NCBI GenBank assembly: GCA_963971305.1
Contig: OZ020304.1
Location: 34,954,502-35,018,501 of the forward strand
DNA length: 64,000 nucleotides
Source: Arcuatula senhousia
Lineage: Eukaryota; Mollusca; Bivalvia; Mytilida; Mytilidae
Direction: 5' to 3'
Positions within the stretch are counted from its first letter, which is position 1. Every line of letters starts with the position of its first letter. This document shows positions 1-12,406 of the stretch, piece by piece. A model generated the notes under the pieces. The model made no database searches and had not been told where the DNA came from. It saw nothing but the letters and a program-made list of their open reading frames with translations. The translations under genes were made by a program, and so were the position numbers.

Positions 1-560
1 ACCATACAATCAAGGTCAAGGTCAAAAGATGGGGATTGTAACTTTGCTAAGCTACTACTGGGGCATATGAATACCAAGTTTCATCAACCTAGGACTTAAA
101 TAGTTGTTGAGATATAGAGGTGCTCGCAAAACTTTTCCATTGCTATTATATGTATTGAAAATTGTCAAAGTCACTCAACCGGAAAATCAAGGTCAAGGTC
201 AAAAGATGGGATGCAACTGTACTAAGCTACTACTGGGGCATATGCATACCAAGTTTCATCAATGTAGGACTTTTAATTCTTGAGATATGGAGGTGCTCGC
301 AAAACTTTACCATTGCTATTATATGTATTGAAAATTGTCAAAGTCACTCAACCGGAAAATCAAGGTCAAGGTCAAAAGATGGGGATGCAACTGTGCTAAG
401 CTACTACTGGGGCATTACACAAAGTTTCATCAACCTAGGACTTATAGTTCTTGAGATATGGAGGTGCTCATAAAACTTTTCCAAAAAGTTAACGCCGCTG
501 TCGCCATCACCTGGTAAAGTAACACCTATGTCCCGCTCTGCTTTGCAGGCGAGACAAAAA
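1..560 (+). mobile_element. Pearl/HINE-like element, family A (left end outside window)
   Basis: Three tandem monomers of about 174 bp (CAAGGTCAAGGTCAAAAGAT ... CATACCAAGTTTCATCAAC ... TTGAGATATGGAGGTGCTC), then a GC-rich stretch (GTTAACGCCGCTGTCGCC) and the right terminus CCCGCTCTGCTTTGCAGGCG + AGACAAAAA. The same family recurs at 6498-7150, 7274-7500, 7501-7945 and 49979-50701. Confidence 0.8.
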
Positions 561-1129
561 ACCAAGATTTATATGGATTTTTGTGTAATTTATAAGTCAA
601 ATGCATAGTTTATAGTTTATGCTGAACCACTTTAACATTTAACTTCTTGCATTTAACCTGAAGGTAATATAGCTTATAAATAACATTTATTGCCCAGATG
701 TTATGTACCTAGCTCTTCCCTTTTTACCAAGACTTATTATAAGATAGAACGGTAGTTTTACTTTAATCATGGCAAGAATTCCAGTATAAAAAAAGTATAA
801 TTTTGGTTCTTTTTTAAAAACAATAACTTAAATTCCCCTGAATTCGTGATAATAGTAAGGACTTTTTGTCTCATTTTCTGATGCAATTTTCTATCACTCA
901 AAGCTATTAAATCTGTTTATTTCTTTTATTAAGCACAATGAACTTAACATTTAAGCCAGCATAACAAATTATGAAGAATTATTTAGTTATTCTTTATTAA
1001 ATGAAAGATATAAATGCCAGTTTTTTAATGCATATAGAGGTGATTTATTTATCTTACAGTTTTGGTCACACACAGAGTTTATAAACACTGAAGTTTGAGT
1101 AGACTCTCTATCACAACAACAATCAAAGT
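561..1129. other. No feature seen
   Basis: AT-rich intergenic sequence without an ORF, hairpin or recognisable repeat. Confidence 0.6.
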
Positions 1130-1645
1130 ACCGTTGGTACCGTGTACTTGGAAGTCCCATTTGAACGAAGGCAAGCGATTTGTGTTGCGGTTTTTAACTT
1201 TTTCAACAGAAGAAGGCAATTACTGAATTTAAATATATATCTTTACTTATGTATGAACCACACTTTCTTACAACGATATGAAATCGATATAACTACATGT
1301 ATTTTTGGTAACATTTATCTGAGAAAATCATTAGTTTAATTATCTCAGCTTTTATATAAAGCATTAACGATTTTAATTTCTATAATTAGTATATTCATGC
1401 TAAAATATATTTTCCCATCGCACATGTGACTAAAGTCATGTAATATACCAAATGTAGTTTTTGAAATGTTATGAAAAATAAAGCAAATACTATATCATCA
1501 TTTAAAACGAAATAAATAAACAATCAAGTAATAAAAAGGTGTTATACTAAAATAGATAAGAAAGCTTGTTGACCTAAAAAAAAACGTGGATGGATTTCTC
1601 TGAAATCATTACTATACTTTTGAAGTCCTTGACTTCCAATTAATG
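1130..1645 (+). mobile_element. Interspersed DNA element, copy 1
   Basis: Matches 47578-48180 closely over most of its length (GTACCGTTGGTACCGTGTAC, TGGAAGTC, AACGAAGGCAAGCGATTTGT, GAAATCATTACTATACTTT). It ends GAAGTCCTTGACTTCCAATT. It lacks about 70 bp present in copy 2. Apparent ORFs are not conserved between the copies. Confidence 0.75.
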
Positions 1646-2104
1646 ATAACTCCAATTAGTTCTATGCTGTAACTGACAATCAGTACATGTATCGTTTAAA
1701 TTGACAATAGTGTGTTTGAATCTGTCAATGGATATGAAAGATGCCAATTGAATAAAAAGCCAAAAGGACCAAAGATTAAGATTTTTTATAATAGCAAAAA
1801 TTTGGTTCAAAGGGTCTGTAAAACTTAAACTAAAACTAAAATAAACATTGGCCTGGATTGATAAGGTAACCTATCATATTCATACAATTTTCTTTAAAAA
1901 AAATGATCATGTTTTAAAAAAAAAAAAACTATTTGTCTCATAACTTATGAAGATGTTTTTTTTTTTCATAACTAATGAAATAGGAATTAGGTTCATTCCA
2001 TACAAGGTTTTTTTATGCTGACTAATTCTAATAATAAGTCTATTCCTTTCCTGTATATATATGGTGTGTTTCCTACATACCAAATTTTGTTCAAATCAGT
2101 ATAA

Positions 2105-2168
2105 GACAGACAGACAGATGGACATGACAAAGAACAACATCCCCACAAATTTGGGGGAGATATAGCTC
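2105..2168 (+). mobile_element. Right end of a family C-like element
   Basis: CAGACAGACAGATGGACATG run followed by ATCCCCACAAATTTGGGGGA (GATATAG). This is the same layout as 4798-4872 with a different sequence. The preceding 200 bp (TACCAAATTTTGTTC) may be one decayed monomer. Confidence 0.5.
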
Positions 2169-2663
2169 CTACTTTAAAATCCCTCCACTGGTTGCCAGTA
2201 CAATAGAGATGTCACTATCACTTACTGTGTTTTATATAATTTAAAAGCAATAAACAACAACATGCCAAGTTATTTGAAAGAATTCACAACCATTTTCAAA
2301 TTTTAAAGGAATTAGCAAAGGAATCTAAAAGTAGCATGGAACTTGGAAGACCTATTGTTAGAACCAAGTCAAATGGAGAGAGAAAATTTGATTTAGGTGA
2401 GATCATAATAGTGTTCAATTGTACAACATTTCTGATAAAAGGGGTAGGGGCTCTAAGACCCTATTTTGGCCCCATAATTTCAGTGTATTTTATTTGAATG
2501 AACTATGTTTAATTTGCATTCTTAAAATGATGCAAATAAAGTATTTGGCAATCATGGCATTGTAAGTTGAGACCTTTTATCTACACGGGTCTTTTAAATA
2601 TAACTATTTTATAGAATTTATCCAAAATGGTGAAAAACATCACATTTTACATTGGTTTTTGTT

Positions 2664-3592
2664 AAATTTGAATGCCTCCACAGGCCTCCACCAAAATGAA
2701 ACTTAGCAAAAATATGCAAGATGACACAATATTGCAGTGTGTAAAATATCTTGGCCAGAATCAATTTGCGCCAATTGGGTATTTTCAAAGATAAAATCTG
2801 CGCCACAAATAAATTCCGCCAATACTCTAACTGCGTCAGTAAACAGAATCTAATAGCGCCACCCTTACCTGTATGCATATTTGTATTTTTACCTGCAAAA
2901 TGAACATTAAGCATTTAACCTTTACTGAAGAAAAATATTCAATGATAATAGAAAGTTGTGAGAGATTAAGTTAGCTCTAGATATTAGCATTATTCATTTA
3001 GATTTTTCGTATGCATATTACTGTGAGGGGCATGTTTCTCGGAGTTATTATCAAAGCTTGTAGGTTTCATCTTGGTCAATCCTGGTGGAGAAATATTTAA
3101 AGCAGTGGACTTTCTAAAGAATACAACAAAAAAGGCAGTGACATCAGCAAATGGCTGCAGTACTTTTGGGGGTTGGATTTTCATGCGCCAGAGGAAATTT
3201 CCGACTGCTTTGCTGAATATTTAATGCCCGACATGCCTTCCGACGCTAGAGTTGAAAAGTTTGCTGACTTCGTGCCTTCTTATTACATTGATTACAATGC
3301 AATATATCCATCGTCTATTTGGGCTGAGACTCCATCAATTGTATGCTGCCGGTCCCAAGCCCGAAAAAAAGCAGGAGGGAAGTCATTTTTTTTCTTTGTC
3401 TTCTTACCTGTGATTACCGGTTGTTAGCAATATTTTCATTGGCGCATTTTCTACCTAGGGTAGTCCAAAGAAAGTGGCGCAATTAGAGTACTGGCGCAAT
3501 TTGATTGTGGCGCAGTTAGATTCGCTTTTGGCGCAAATCGAGTTCGCCCAATATCTTTTTGGAGGAAGCATGCGGAGGTATTTAATTTTTTG
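2664..3592 (+). mobile_element. Decayed MULE-like DNA transposon with long inverted repeats
   Basis: The ends are diverged inverted repeats of roughly 110-150 bp. The left arm (about 2664-2870) and the reverse complement of the right arm (about 3440-3592) share CCTCC-rich starts, ATTTGCGCC, TCTGCGCCACAA and GCCAgTACTCTAA in the same order, with repeated TGGCGC/GCGCCA words. Between them is a transposase fragment (separate entry). The layout fits a Mutator-like element reduced to about 0.9 kb. The exact borders and a target duplication could not be fixed. Confidence 0.6.
3110..3345 (+). pseudogene. MULE-type transposase remnant
   Basis: Open frame reading LSKEYNKKGSDISKWLQYFW, ISDCFAEYLMPDMPSD, KFADFVPSYYIDYNAIYPSS and IWAE. 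This pattern (a W near the start, then ...FxDFVxxYYI...PSxIWAE) is like the C-terminal part of metazoan Mutator-like transposases as I remember them. After IWAE the frame loses similarity and stops at 3425. There is no start and no catalytic DDE core; it lies inside the inverted repeats of 2664-3592. Confidence 0.5.
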
Positions 3593-4099
3593 AAAAACTG
3601 GTCTTAAATTTGTGAATTTTGGCCGTTTTTCAGCTTTTCTTGAAATATGACGTCATTAAGCATTCAAATAAGACATCATGTCAATGATGACATGTGTATT
3701 TCAGCTTGTTACATTACAACCATACATAACATAAATTAATTACACTATAAACTTGATATGTTCTCCAAATTTATTTTCATAACAAATTTGGGGCCAAATA
3801 AGCACCTTATAGCCCCTACCCCTTTCCAGGTTATTTTAAAAACAGTTTAAAACTTATTCATAACAAAACGCAACTGATAATATTCTGTGATAGATGTCTG
3901 TGATTATATGATAACTTTCTGTGATCTATATTGAGACTTTCTGAAATCATTATAGTGTATAGTTGTTTTTCTATATTGTTTTTCCTAATTATGTGAATTT
4001 TTTCACAACTTCTGAGAGTTTTCAATATGTTAATGCTTTTAATGAACTTAAAGTTGGAATAAATTTCAATTAGTAATTAAAGTTTGTTTTTGCCTACAA

Positions 4100-4872
4100 A
4101 AACAATGTCTCCCCCTGTTTCTGCAAAAAGTTCTAAGTACAAAGGGCCATTTCTCCCACAAAAATTTGAGGATCAAAATTTCTTGTTCATATGCACAACT
4201 ACATATAGTGTCCTTCCTATTTACCATGTTTCATTGAATACGGTTCAGTAGTTTCAGAGGAGTTGAGCTGACAAGATGATAAACGAGGATTTTCAACAAA
4301 TTCCTAAGTTCAAATGGCCATAACTCCAACAAAAATTTGAGAATCAAAATTTCCTGATAAAATGCACAACTATATTTGGTGTACTTCCTACATACCAAGT
4401 TTCATTGAGTTCAGTTCATTAGTTTCAGAGGAGTTGCGCTGACAAGATGATAAATGAGGATATTCAGCAATTTTCGAAGTTCAAAGGGCCATAACTCCCA
4501 CAAAAATTTGAGGATCAAAATTTCCTGGTAACATACACAATTACATATGGTGTTCTTCCTATATACCAAGTTTCATTGAAATCGGTTAAACAGTTTCAGA
4601 GGAGTTCTGCTGACAAGATGATAAATGAGGATTTTCAACAATGTTTTAAGTTAAAAGGGCCACAACTCCCACAAAAACTTGAGGATCAAAATTTCCTGGT
4701 AACATGCACAACTACATTTGTTGTACTTCCTATATACCAAGTTTCATTGAATTCGGTTCAGTAGTTTCAGAGGAGTGGCGCTGACAAACTTTGTGACGGA
4801 CAGACAGACAGACGGACGGATACGACAAAAACAATATGTCTCCCCACAAAAGTGGGGGGGAGACATAATTTT
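4100..4872 (+). mobile_element. Pearl-like element, family C
   Basis: Starts AACAATGTCTCCCCCTGTTT. Four monomers of about 170 bp (AAGGGCCATAACTCCCACAA, TATATACCAAGTTTCATTGA, GTTTCAGAGGAGTTG) are followed by a CAGA/CGGA tetranucleotide run at about 4798-4820 and a terminal hairpin TGTCTCCCCACAAAAGTGGG (GGGAGACATA) ending near 4872. A related right end with CCCCACAAATTTGGGGGAGA lies at 2107-2165. Confidence 0.8.
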
Positions 4873-5149
4873 AGTCATATAAACTGATTGTAGCTAAGTA
4901 TGTCTTGAGATTTTAACAGTCTACATGAAGTTGTATTATCCTTTCAACCAAAATTCAACTGGCTATCAAGTTAAGGCCATAATAAATCAATTCCTTGATT
5001 CTCAAAAAGAGTGCAGGCTCATTTCATTTTTTACCCATTTTGATTTTCTTTTTCATTTTTAAGAAGTTTATCAAAGATTAACATAATTTACCAAAAATCT
5101 AAATATTTTTTAGGCAATTTAGGAATGAGAATCTAAGATATTTTCTATA

Positions 5150-6430
5150 TTGGCCGAAAATAAATCCAAGCGAAAGTCATTTTTAAAAGCATTTGATGAT
5201 AGATAACATGACAAAGTAGTCTTGTCACATCAGAAAATTGAGCCAGCTGTAGTTGACCATAGACAATAACATGGAGTAGACATGCAACAGACCTATGATC
5301 CTGACTTGCAATATAGGACATCAAATTGACGTCATACATGTAGCAATAAAAAAAATTGCCAATAAAACTGTTTGAAAAAATTTCAAACATTGACTACAAA
5401 GGTGGAAATCTATTTATGTTGGAAAAAGATATGTGACAGACAAACATTCTGTACTTGTTTTTTTGGGACATGATACTGAACAGAAAATAATGAGATGTGG
5501 AATACATGTAAGCCACACAGATGATGATCTCACATGCAAATTATTTCACTGAGTTTCTGTAAGAAGTAGTTGCTGAGAAAACTTCAACAAAACTTTTCAA
5601 CCATTAAACACTTAAATGTGTAAATTTCACTGAGACAGGAAGTAGATATGTGACAGACTTAAATTTGATGCTTGTATACATAGCTTTCAAGTTGCTGTAA
5701 TAAGATGCTGAGAAAACTGTTCATTTTTTTTTGGCCATTTAACACAAAAAAATCACATTGGACTATAAAAGACAGTTAACAAGTAGATATGAAACAGACC
5801 TTAATCAAGTATTGTAAAATAGCACCCCATAATGATGTCATTTACCAAATCTCTTGATCTTATGTAATAAAATGTTGCTGAGAAAATTCTACCATTTTAA
5901 TATGGAAATATGATTAAACTGGTACACTTGCATCAGACCGAAATTCACCTATTGCAATATAGGACCACAGACTGAAGTCATAAACAAATAAACAACAAAC
6001 AAGTCATATGCCAAAATAAAGTCCATACATGACGCCGGAGATTGAAAAAAGCAGGAGATTTTTAACCCCTTGTCAAATTGCATTTCAATATTCATCATGT
6101 TCTAGTGTGATATCTACCTAATTGAAAAACAGCAAAAAGCACTGCAAATGAATTAACAAGAAATATTATTAGAATTTATTATTGCAAGTCTAGAAAAAGG
6201 TTAACCAATAAATCTGAAGGTCCAGAGATGGATAAAAAAGTCTAAGAGAATATGAGTCTCTGGTGGAAGAATCACAGGTATAAAAGTCACTATGAAAATA
6301 GTTACTGAAAAAATTATAAAAAATTATGCTGCAGGTGATAGGATGGACAGATTAACAGACAGAACAACATACAGACAGGGGTAAACCAGTATACTTTCCT
6401 CTTCTTTGAAGCAGGAGTGTTATAAAAAGT
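5150..6430 (+). mobile_element. Decayed tandem element, family H
   Basis: About five diverged units of 150-170 bp with ATAGGAC..., ACCAAATxxCxxG, GTAGTTGCTGAGAAAACT and 'gaagtagatatgtgacagacc', ending CAGACAGGGGTAAACCAGTA and CCTCTTCTTTGAAGCAGGAG (TGTTATAAAAA). Relatives lie at 9500-10140 and 25170-25530. Confidence 0.55.
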
Positions 6431-6497
6431 CAAAGACTAAACTAAACTATATTTATCAGGCTATCCCACTTGAGTGAAAATACTTTATATAGTTTGT

Positions 6498-7150
6498 CAT
6501 GCCTGTCTGCACCATAAGAAATATGAATATCTCAATATTTCCTAAAGTCATATAACATCAAATTTGTAATCTCACAAAAAATTTCTAAAAATACCAAAGT
6601 TGCTCGACTGAAAACACAAAGTCTGAGAATGACAAGGATGCAGTTGCAATGGTCTAGTTCTGATGCCAAAACACATGAAATTTCATCAACCAAGGACTTG
6701 TACAATTTATTTCCTGAGATATGAAAATGTTTGTAATGCATCAAAATCACACAATCTCAAGGTCAAACGAAGGAAATGCAATTGACCGTGCTTATCAATT
6801 ACTAGGGCATATGCATACCTTGTTTCATTAACTTAAGATTTCAATTTCTTGATCTATAGAGGTGCTCATAAAACTTAATCATTGCTATTTTCCTATTCAT
6901 CAATTGTATTAAAAATTGTCAAAGTCACTTCACATAAAACTTAATAATTGCTATTTTCCTATTTATTAACTGCATTAAAAATTGTCAAAGTCACTTCAGT
7001 GAAAATTTAAGGTCATTGTACAAGGATAGGGATGCAACTGTGCTTAACTAGAACTTGGGCATATGCATGTCAAGTTTCACCAACCTTGAACTTATAGTTT
7101 TTTAGATACAGAGGTGCTCATAAAACTTCAACATTGAGAGTTAACACCAT
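6498..7150 (+). mobile_element. Family A pearl-like element, old copy
   Basis: Left terminus similar to TGTCTCGCCTGTCGGCACC (here tgtcatgcctgtctgcacc), followed by three diverged monomers with CATACC..GTTTCA and GAGGTGCTCATAAAACTT. It ends near GAGTTAACACCATTGTGG without a clear right terminus. Confidence 0.55.
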
Positions 7151-7273
7151 TGTGGAGTTGTGTCAATAAAGTGTATATGACAGAAAGATGAGTGCACACA
7201 TACCAAGACAATAACTAGGTTACTTCAATGCAATTTGGCACAGGCCAATAACATATCACGAATATCATATAAT

Positions 7274-7500
7274 CAAGAGTTTATCTCGCCTGCTGGCACC
7301 ATCAGAAACAATAAGTTTTTCTTATTTTGCAATTATAAGGATTTTCAGTTTCTGATATCAAAAAATGTTTATAGAACTTAAACATTGCAAATATATGCAA
7401 TAGAAATAATGCTCATAAAACTTTTCCAAAAAGTTAATGCCGCCGTCGCTGTGGTAAAGTAACACCTATGTCCCGCTCTGCTTCGCAGGCGAGACAAAAA
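7274..7500 (+). mobile_element. Family A element with its monomers deleted
   Basis: Left terminus TTTATCTCGCCTGCTGGCAC joined through about 150 bp directly to AAAGTTAATGCCGCCGTCGC and CTTCGCAGGCGAGACAAAAA. No full 174-bp monomer remains. It abuts the next copy at 7501. Confidence 0.7.
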
Positions 7501-7945
7501 ACTTGAACATTGCAATTAAATGTATTGAAAATTGTCCAAGGTACTCAACTGGAAAATCAAAGTAAAGTCAAGGTCAAATGATGGGAGTGAAACTGTGCTA
7601 AGCTACTACTAGGACATAATAGCATACCAAGTTTCATCAACCTAGGACTTATAGTCATTGAGATATGGAGGTGCTCATAAAACCTTAACATTGCTATTAT
7701 ATGTATTGAAAATTGTTAAAGTCATTCTACCGCAAAATCAAGGTCACATTAAAAGATGGGGATGCAACAGTGCAAAGCTACTACTGGGGCATATGCATAC
7801 TAAGTTTCATCAACCTAGGACTTATAATCATTAAGTATGGAGGGGCTCATAAAACCTTAACATAATAGTTAACACCGCCAGTAAAGTATCCTTTAATAAA
7901 ATAACTACATGTTTGTGTATGTCTTCACAGGCAAGACAAAAATTA
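7501..7945 (+). mobile_element. Family A element, 5'-truncated
   Basis: Two monomers (AAGATGGGGATGCAACAGTG, CATCAACCTAGGACTTATA) then GTTAACACCGCC and a diverged right terminus TTCACAGGCAAGACAAAAAT. Confidence 0.65.
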
Positions 7946-8324
7946 GACACATGTTAAACTTTCTACTTTTTTAAATTCTAATCTGATTAGATCTTTTAAT
8001 AGCAGAAGACATTTTCTTAAATAGTATTTATCTTTCTGAAAAAAGGAAAAATTCATTGAAATTTGATTGATTCTAGTTAAGTAGATAAGTTGAATTCAAA
8101 ACTTAAAATAACGACATTATACATGTATCAAGTATTGCCTTTTGATAAGTTGCTAAATGAAAAATTCTTTATTATATCTTTCTAAACTTAAAATGAAAGA
8201 AAATTTATTAAAAAAGTACAAAGCATAATATTCCTCAGCCTAATCTGACATTGTGAAAAAAAAAATGAGTGTATTAAACATTATAGCTAAGTATGCTTAA
8301 GTGAAGGAAACAAATTGTTGCTAC

Positions 8325-9216
8325 AATTAACACGAGTTAACACTAAAGTATGTTTTGCCTGCTGAAAAAATCAGAATACCAAGTTATTCAATTATTCATT
8401 CATTAATTCTTGCATGTTGGTTCAATCAAATCACGAAACATATTAAAAGTTTACCTAGGCTCGGAGTTCTTGAGATCAGAGGTTAATAAAAGTCAAGGTC
8501 ATTTGGCAAGTGACTGAATAACATTTTCCTGTGGACTAACTACATGTAGAGTGATTCTAGATATCAGATACCTAGCTATTATACTTTTCAAGAAATTTAT
8601 TTTCCACAAACTCTTACAACGAAGTTTACGAACTTCTATTGACCAAAATTAACAAAGTGAATGAAGCCTGAAAATTGGATCAAGGACATGCATTATTGTG
8701 ACAGTTACAAAAACCATAACCTCAACTGTCGTTATACCAAATACCAGATACCTAGCTATTTAACTTTACAAATAATTAATTTTCCACAATACTTTACAAA
8801 GAAGTATACAGCATGAAAAAAAAGACCCTAGGGTCACAAAGTCAGTGAAGAAGGTCATGTGTCATGGTGACAGCTGTGTAGACCATAACCTCAACTATGT
8901 GTATACCAAATACCAGATGCCTAGCTATCTAACTTTACAACAAATTAATTTTCCACAAGTCTTATGAACCTGAAAAAATACCTAAGTTTACAAAGTCACT
9001 GAAGCATGATTGTGGGGTCAGGGTCATATGGCATGGGGCCAGTTGCATAGATCATAACTGGAAGTGTCTATATACCAAATATCATATGCCTAGCTATTAT
9101 ACTTTTCAAGCAATTCATTTTCCACAAAAGTCTAACAAAAAAGTTTTAATGCCGCCCCCACAGGAAGTAATGCCTATGTCTCGCTTCCGCAACTATTTGT
9201 CATGGGCAAGACAAAA
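8325..9216 (+). mobile_element. Pearl-like element with family-A-type termini and a different core monomer
   Basis: Left end GAGTTAACACTAAAGTATGT and TTTGCCTGCTG; right end AATGCCGCCCCCAC...TGTCTCGCTTCCGCAAC and CATGGGCAAGACAAAAAT. Between are about four monomers of 165-180 bp built on TATACCAAATACCAGATACC and TTAATTTTCCACAA. The core is unrelated to the 174-bp monomer although the termini match. A reverse copy lies at 55690-56170. Confidence 0.7.
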
Positions 9217-9499
9217 ATCAAACACAGTATGATCATGCTTTTTAGTTTTCTCATAAATAATATAATAATTTTTCATTCAAAGATTAAATATACAGTGAAA
9301 TGCTAAAATTGATTCCACTTCCCTAAAAAATCAACCAAATTTGAATAATTTTAAGGATCTCATTTCTAAAAGGATATAAAAAATATATTTTGAATAAATC
9401 TCGTTTATGTGAAAAAACCTTGAACCAAGAAAAATCTTTTTTTTACATTTAAATTTTTGCATCACATTTATATTGAATATATAGGGAATATTGATTTTG

Positions 9500-10140
9500 T
9501 ACTCAATCTGCCTATTCTGAAACTACAAAAATGGGAGTCAAAACCAAAATATTGTTCTTAAATTCACATATGACTACAGAAGTAATGTATAAAATTTGTG
9601 ATAATTAGATGCTGAGCAACTCTGCAGATAGAAAATTTCCTACCATTGAACATTAATGACGAAAAAAGTTTGTAAACAGGAAGTAGACGTGTGACAGACC
9701 TTAAATCAGTTATCTCACTGAAGTAATAAGTCAAAATTCAAGCCAACATGATATAGTACATTTTTAGAAAACTCAGTCAGTTACAAGTAGGTGCTGAAAA
9801 ATTGTTTTAAAAATTTTCTACCATTGGTCACTAAGTAATAAATCAAATGCAAACCAAAGTGATAAGTAGGTGCTGAGAAAACTGTTACAAAATTTTTCTA
9901 AAATTGGTAAAAAAAAGAATGAAAATAGACTTAATTTGGTAAACAAGAAGAAGATAAACAATAAACTAAAACATTCCCGACAATATAAGACCTAATACTG
10001 GAGTCATACACCAAATTTCAAGTCACAGTAAAAGTAGCTGGTGAGAAAACTGTTTAGTTGCTGACAGTGGAACGGATGGTAAAATGGAAGGAAAGGTGTA
10101 AACCAAAAAAACACCACCTTCTTTGAAACCAGACTATAAA
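9500..10140 (+). mobile_element. Family H element, second copy
   Basis: Units with GTAGGTGCTGAGAAAACTGT, CATACACCAAATTTCAAGTC and AGGAAGTAGACGTGTGACAG. It ends GGAAAGGTGTAAACC and CACCTTCTTTGAAACCAGAC + TATAAAAA, matching the end at 6375-6430. Confidence 0.6.
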
Positions 10141-10409
10141 AATGGGGAAATGTTTATTGACACTAAAACCTCTACATGAAACAAGTTCTGAAAATAGATT
10201 ACGACATACGATTTTTCAAACTTTACCACTCTGCCAAATTTCAAATCATTTTCATGCACAGTTTCTTAGAAAATCTTTAAGGATCACAAAGAGCCAAACA
10301 GGAAGTAGAAAGAGCCCGACTGGAAGTAGGTCTAAAATCACTTGGAACATTACAGTTAGCTTTTTTAATCCACCTGGCAAAATTCCAAATCATTTATGTA
10401 TGTTTTAAC

Positions 10410-11383
10410 ACAAATTTTCTAGCCTAGCACTTAATAGGAAATAGGAGTCTGAAGAGTCTTATTTACCACTAAGAAAACTAAATAAATCTTTAAATAATCT
10501 AGAAATATCATAAAAAGAAACCCAAACAGTCCATGTCTGACAGTAAAGACAACATTAATATAACATTATAGCATCTTTTAAAATGTTTACAGTGCCATCT
10601 TGGATAAATCTTTTGAAAAAAAAAGACAAAATGGTTATTTTTTATTTAATTTTCATTGAATTATTTGTCTATTGTGTGTTTGAGGTATGTAAAAAAAAAA
10701 AATGAAAATGGGACTAGAAAATATATGGAATGTTTTTTTTTAATTCAGAAAAACAGACATTTACTGTTCAAAATACATTTAAAAAAAGCTGTCATTTCAA
10801 AGTCATAATAAATGCAAGTATTTATGAAGTACTATTACAGGACAAAATGATGGATGTTAAATTCTATTTTGAAAAAGATAACTGTTTTGCCATAAGTAAT
10901 ACACGTTGTATTTAAAGCTATGGTTGCATATGAGTAAAACAAGAAAATTTTATGGCAAAAATGTAAAGCTGATGCCATTAAATGTTCAAACCAAATTTAA
11001 TTTCCTATAATAAAAAGATATTGTAAATGTTATTTAGGTAGAAAATTCAGGCAATTTTACAGATGGTAGAAGCAAAGAGGTATTAATGGGGCATCTGAAC
11101 ATCTATAGTCTAAAAGACAAGAGCAAAATCAGTCAACAAGAACAACCAAACAGCAATCAACAAGCCAGAATACAGTGCTTCCTAGGACAGATGGTTATGG
11201 CATGGTTTATCAAAGAAACACTTAAGCAGAATACAAATACCAAAACAGGTATAAAAGCACTTATTTTGGTTTTTAATGCATATTTCAAGGAGAAACCTCT
11301 CATCAGCAGTGGTTGAACTTAAACATTGAAGGGTAAAAAATAACACAAGTATTGATAGAAAAGTACTCAAAACTTTGCATATG
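10410..11383. other. No feature seen
   Basis: AT-rich; only short chance frames. No recognisable repeat or exon. Confidence 0.55.
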
Positions 11384-12330
11384 TCGCCTGCGTATCTATG
11401 TTTATTCGCCAAACAGGAAGTAGTTAATTTTCGGCCATAAAATTGCCTTACACCTTATAGTACTACGCAATGAAGCTTCATACCAAATATAAAGAGGCTG
11501 TGGCATGTAGTTGCCTGGAAAACTGCGACGAAAATTTGGCATCTATGTCCATTATATATAAAACAGTAAGTATTTGTAAAACAGGAAGTAGTTATTTTAG
11601 GGGCATAAAATCACTTTACACTTTTTAGTACTATGCGATAAAACTACATACCAAAAATAAAGAGGCTGTGGCATGTAGTTGCCTGGAAAACTGCGACCAT
11701 AATTTTGCACCTATGTCCATTATATATAAAACATTACGTATTCGTCAAACAGGAAGTAGTTATTTTTCCGGCATAAAATTGCTTTACACCTTATAGTACT
11801 ATGCGATGAAGCTACATACCAAATATCAAGAGGCTGTGGCATGTAGTTGCCTGGAAAACTGGGACGAAAATTTTGCACCTATGTCCATTATATATAAAAC
11901 GTTAAGTATACGTCAAACAGGAAGTAGTTATTTTTCCGGCATAAAATCGCTTAATACCTTATAGTACTATGGGATGAAGCTACATACCAAATATCAAGAG
12001 GCTGTGGCATGTAGTTGCCTAGAAAACTGCGACGAAAATTTTGCACCTATGTCCATTATATATAAAACGTTAAGTATTCGTCAAACAGGAAGTTGTTGTT
12101 TTTCCAACATAAAATTGCTTTACACCTTAAAGTACTATGCGATGAAGCTACATACCAAATATCAAGAGCCTGTAGCATGTAGTTGCCTGGAAAACTGCGA
12201 CGGAAATTTTTGTGACGCCGCAGGACGCAGGACGACGAAGGACGACGCAGGACGATGACGCAAGACGACGGATAGTGCCAAAGTAACCCCTATATGTCGC
12301 TTCTGCAACATGTTGCAGGCGACACAAAAA
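11384..12330 (+). mobile_element. Pearl-like element with a third core monomer
   Basis: Left end ATATGTCGCCTGCGTATC. About five monomers of 150-160 bp carry GCTACATACCAAATATCAAG, AGGCTGTGGCATGTAGTTGC and AAACAGGAAGTAGTTATTTT. A GACGACGCAG-type run lies at 12219-12275. The right end is TGTCGCTTCTGCAACATGTT + GCAGGCGACACAAAAA, with a self-complementary stem (TGCAACATGTTGCA). Confidence 0.8.
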
Positions 12331-12406
12331 CACAAAAAAATAGGCACCGATGATATGGACTATGTGCAGGAAAAAAATCTGGTACCATAAATAAGTTTGA
12401 ATTAAA

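Noticed and set aside
162..473. ORF of 103 codons with internal repetition
   Set aside because: It is a by-product of the 174-bp family A monomer (the same words recur at 50193-50528). No domain and no conserved start.
2618..2914. Minus-strand ORF of 98 codons
   Set aside because: Lies over the left inverted repeat of the MULE-like element; composition is not protein-like.
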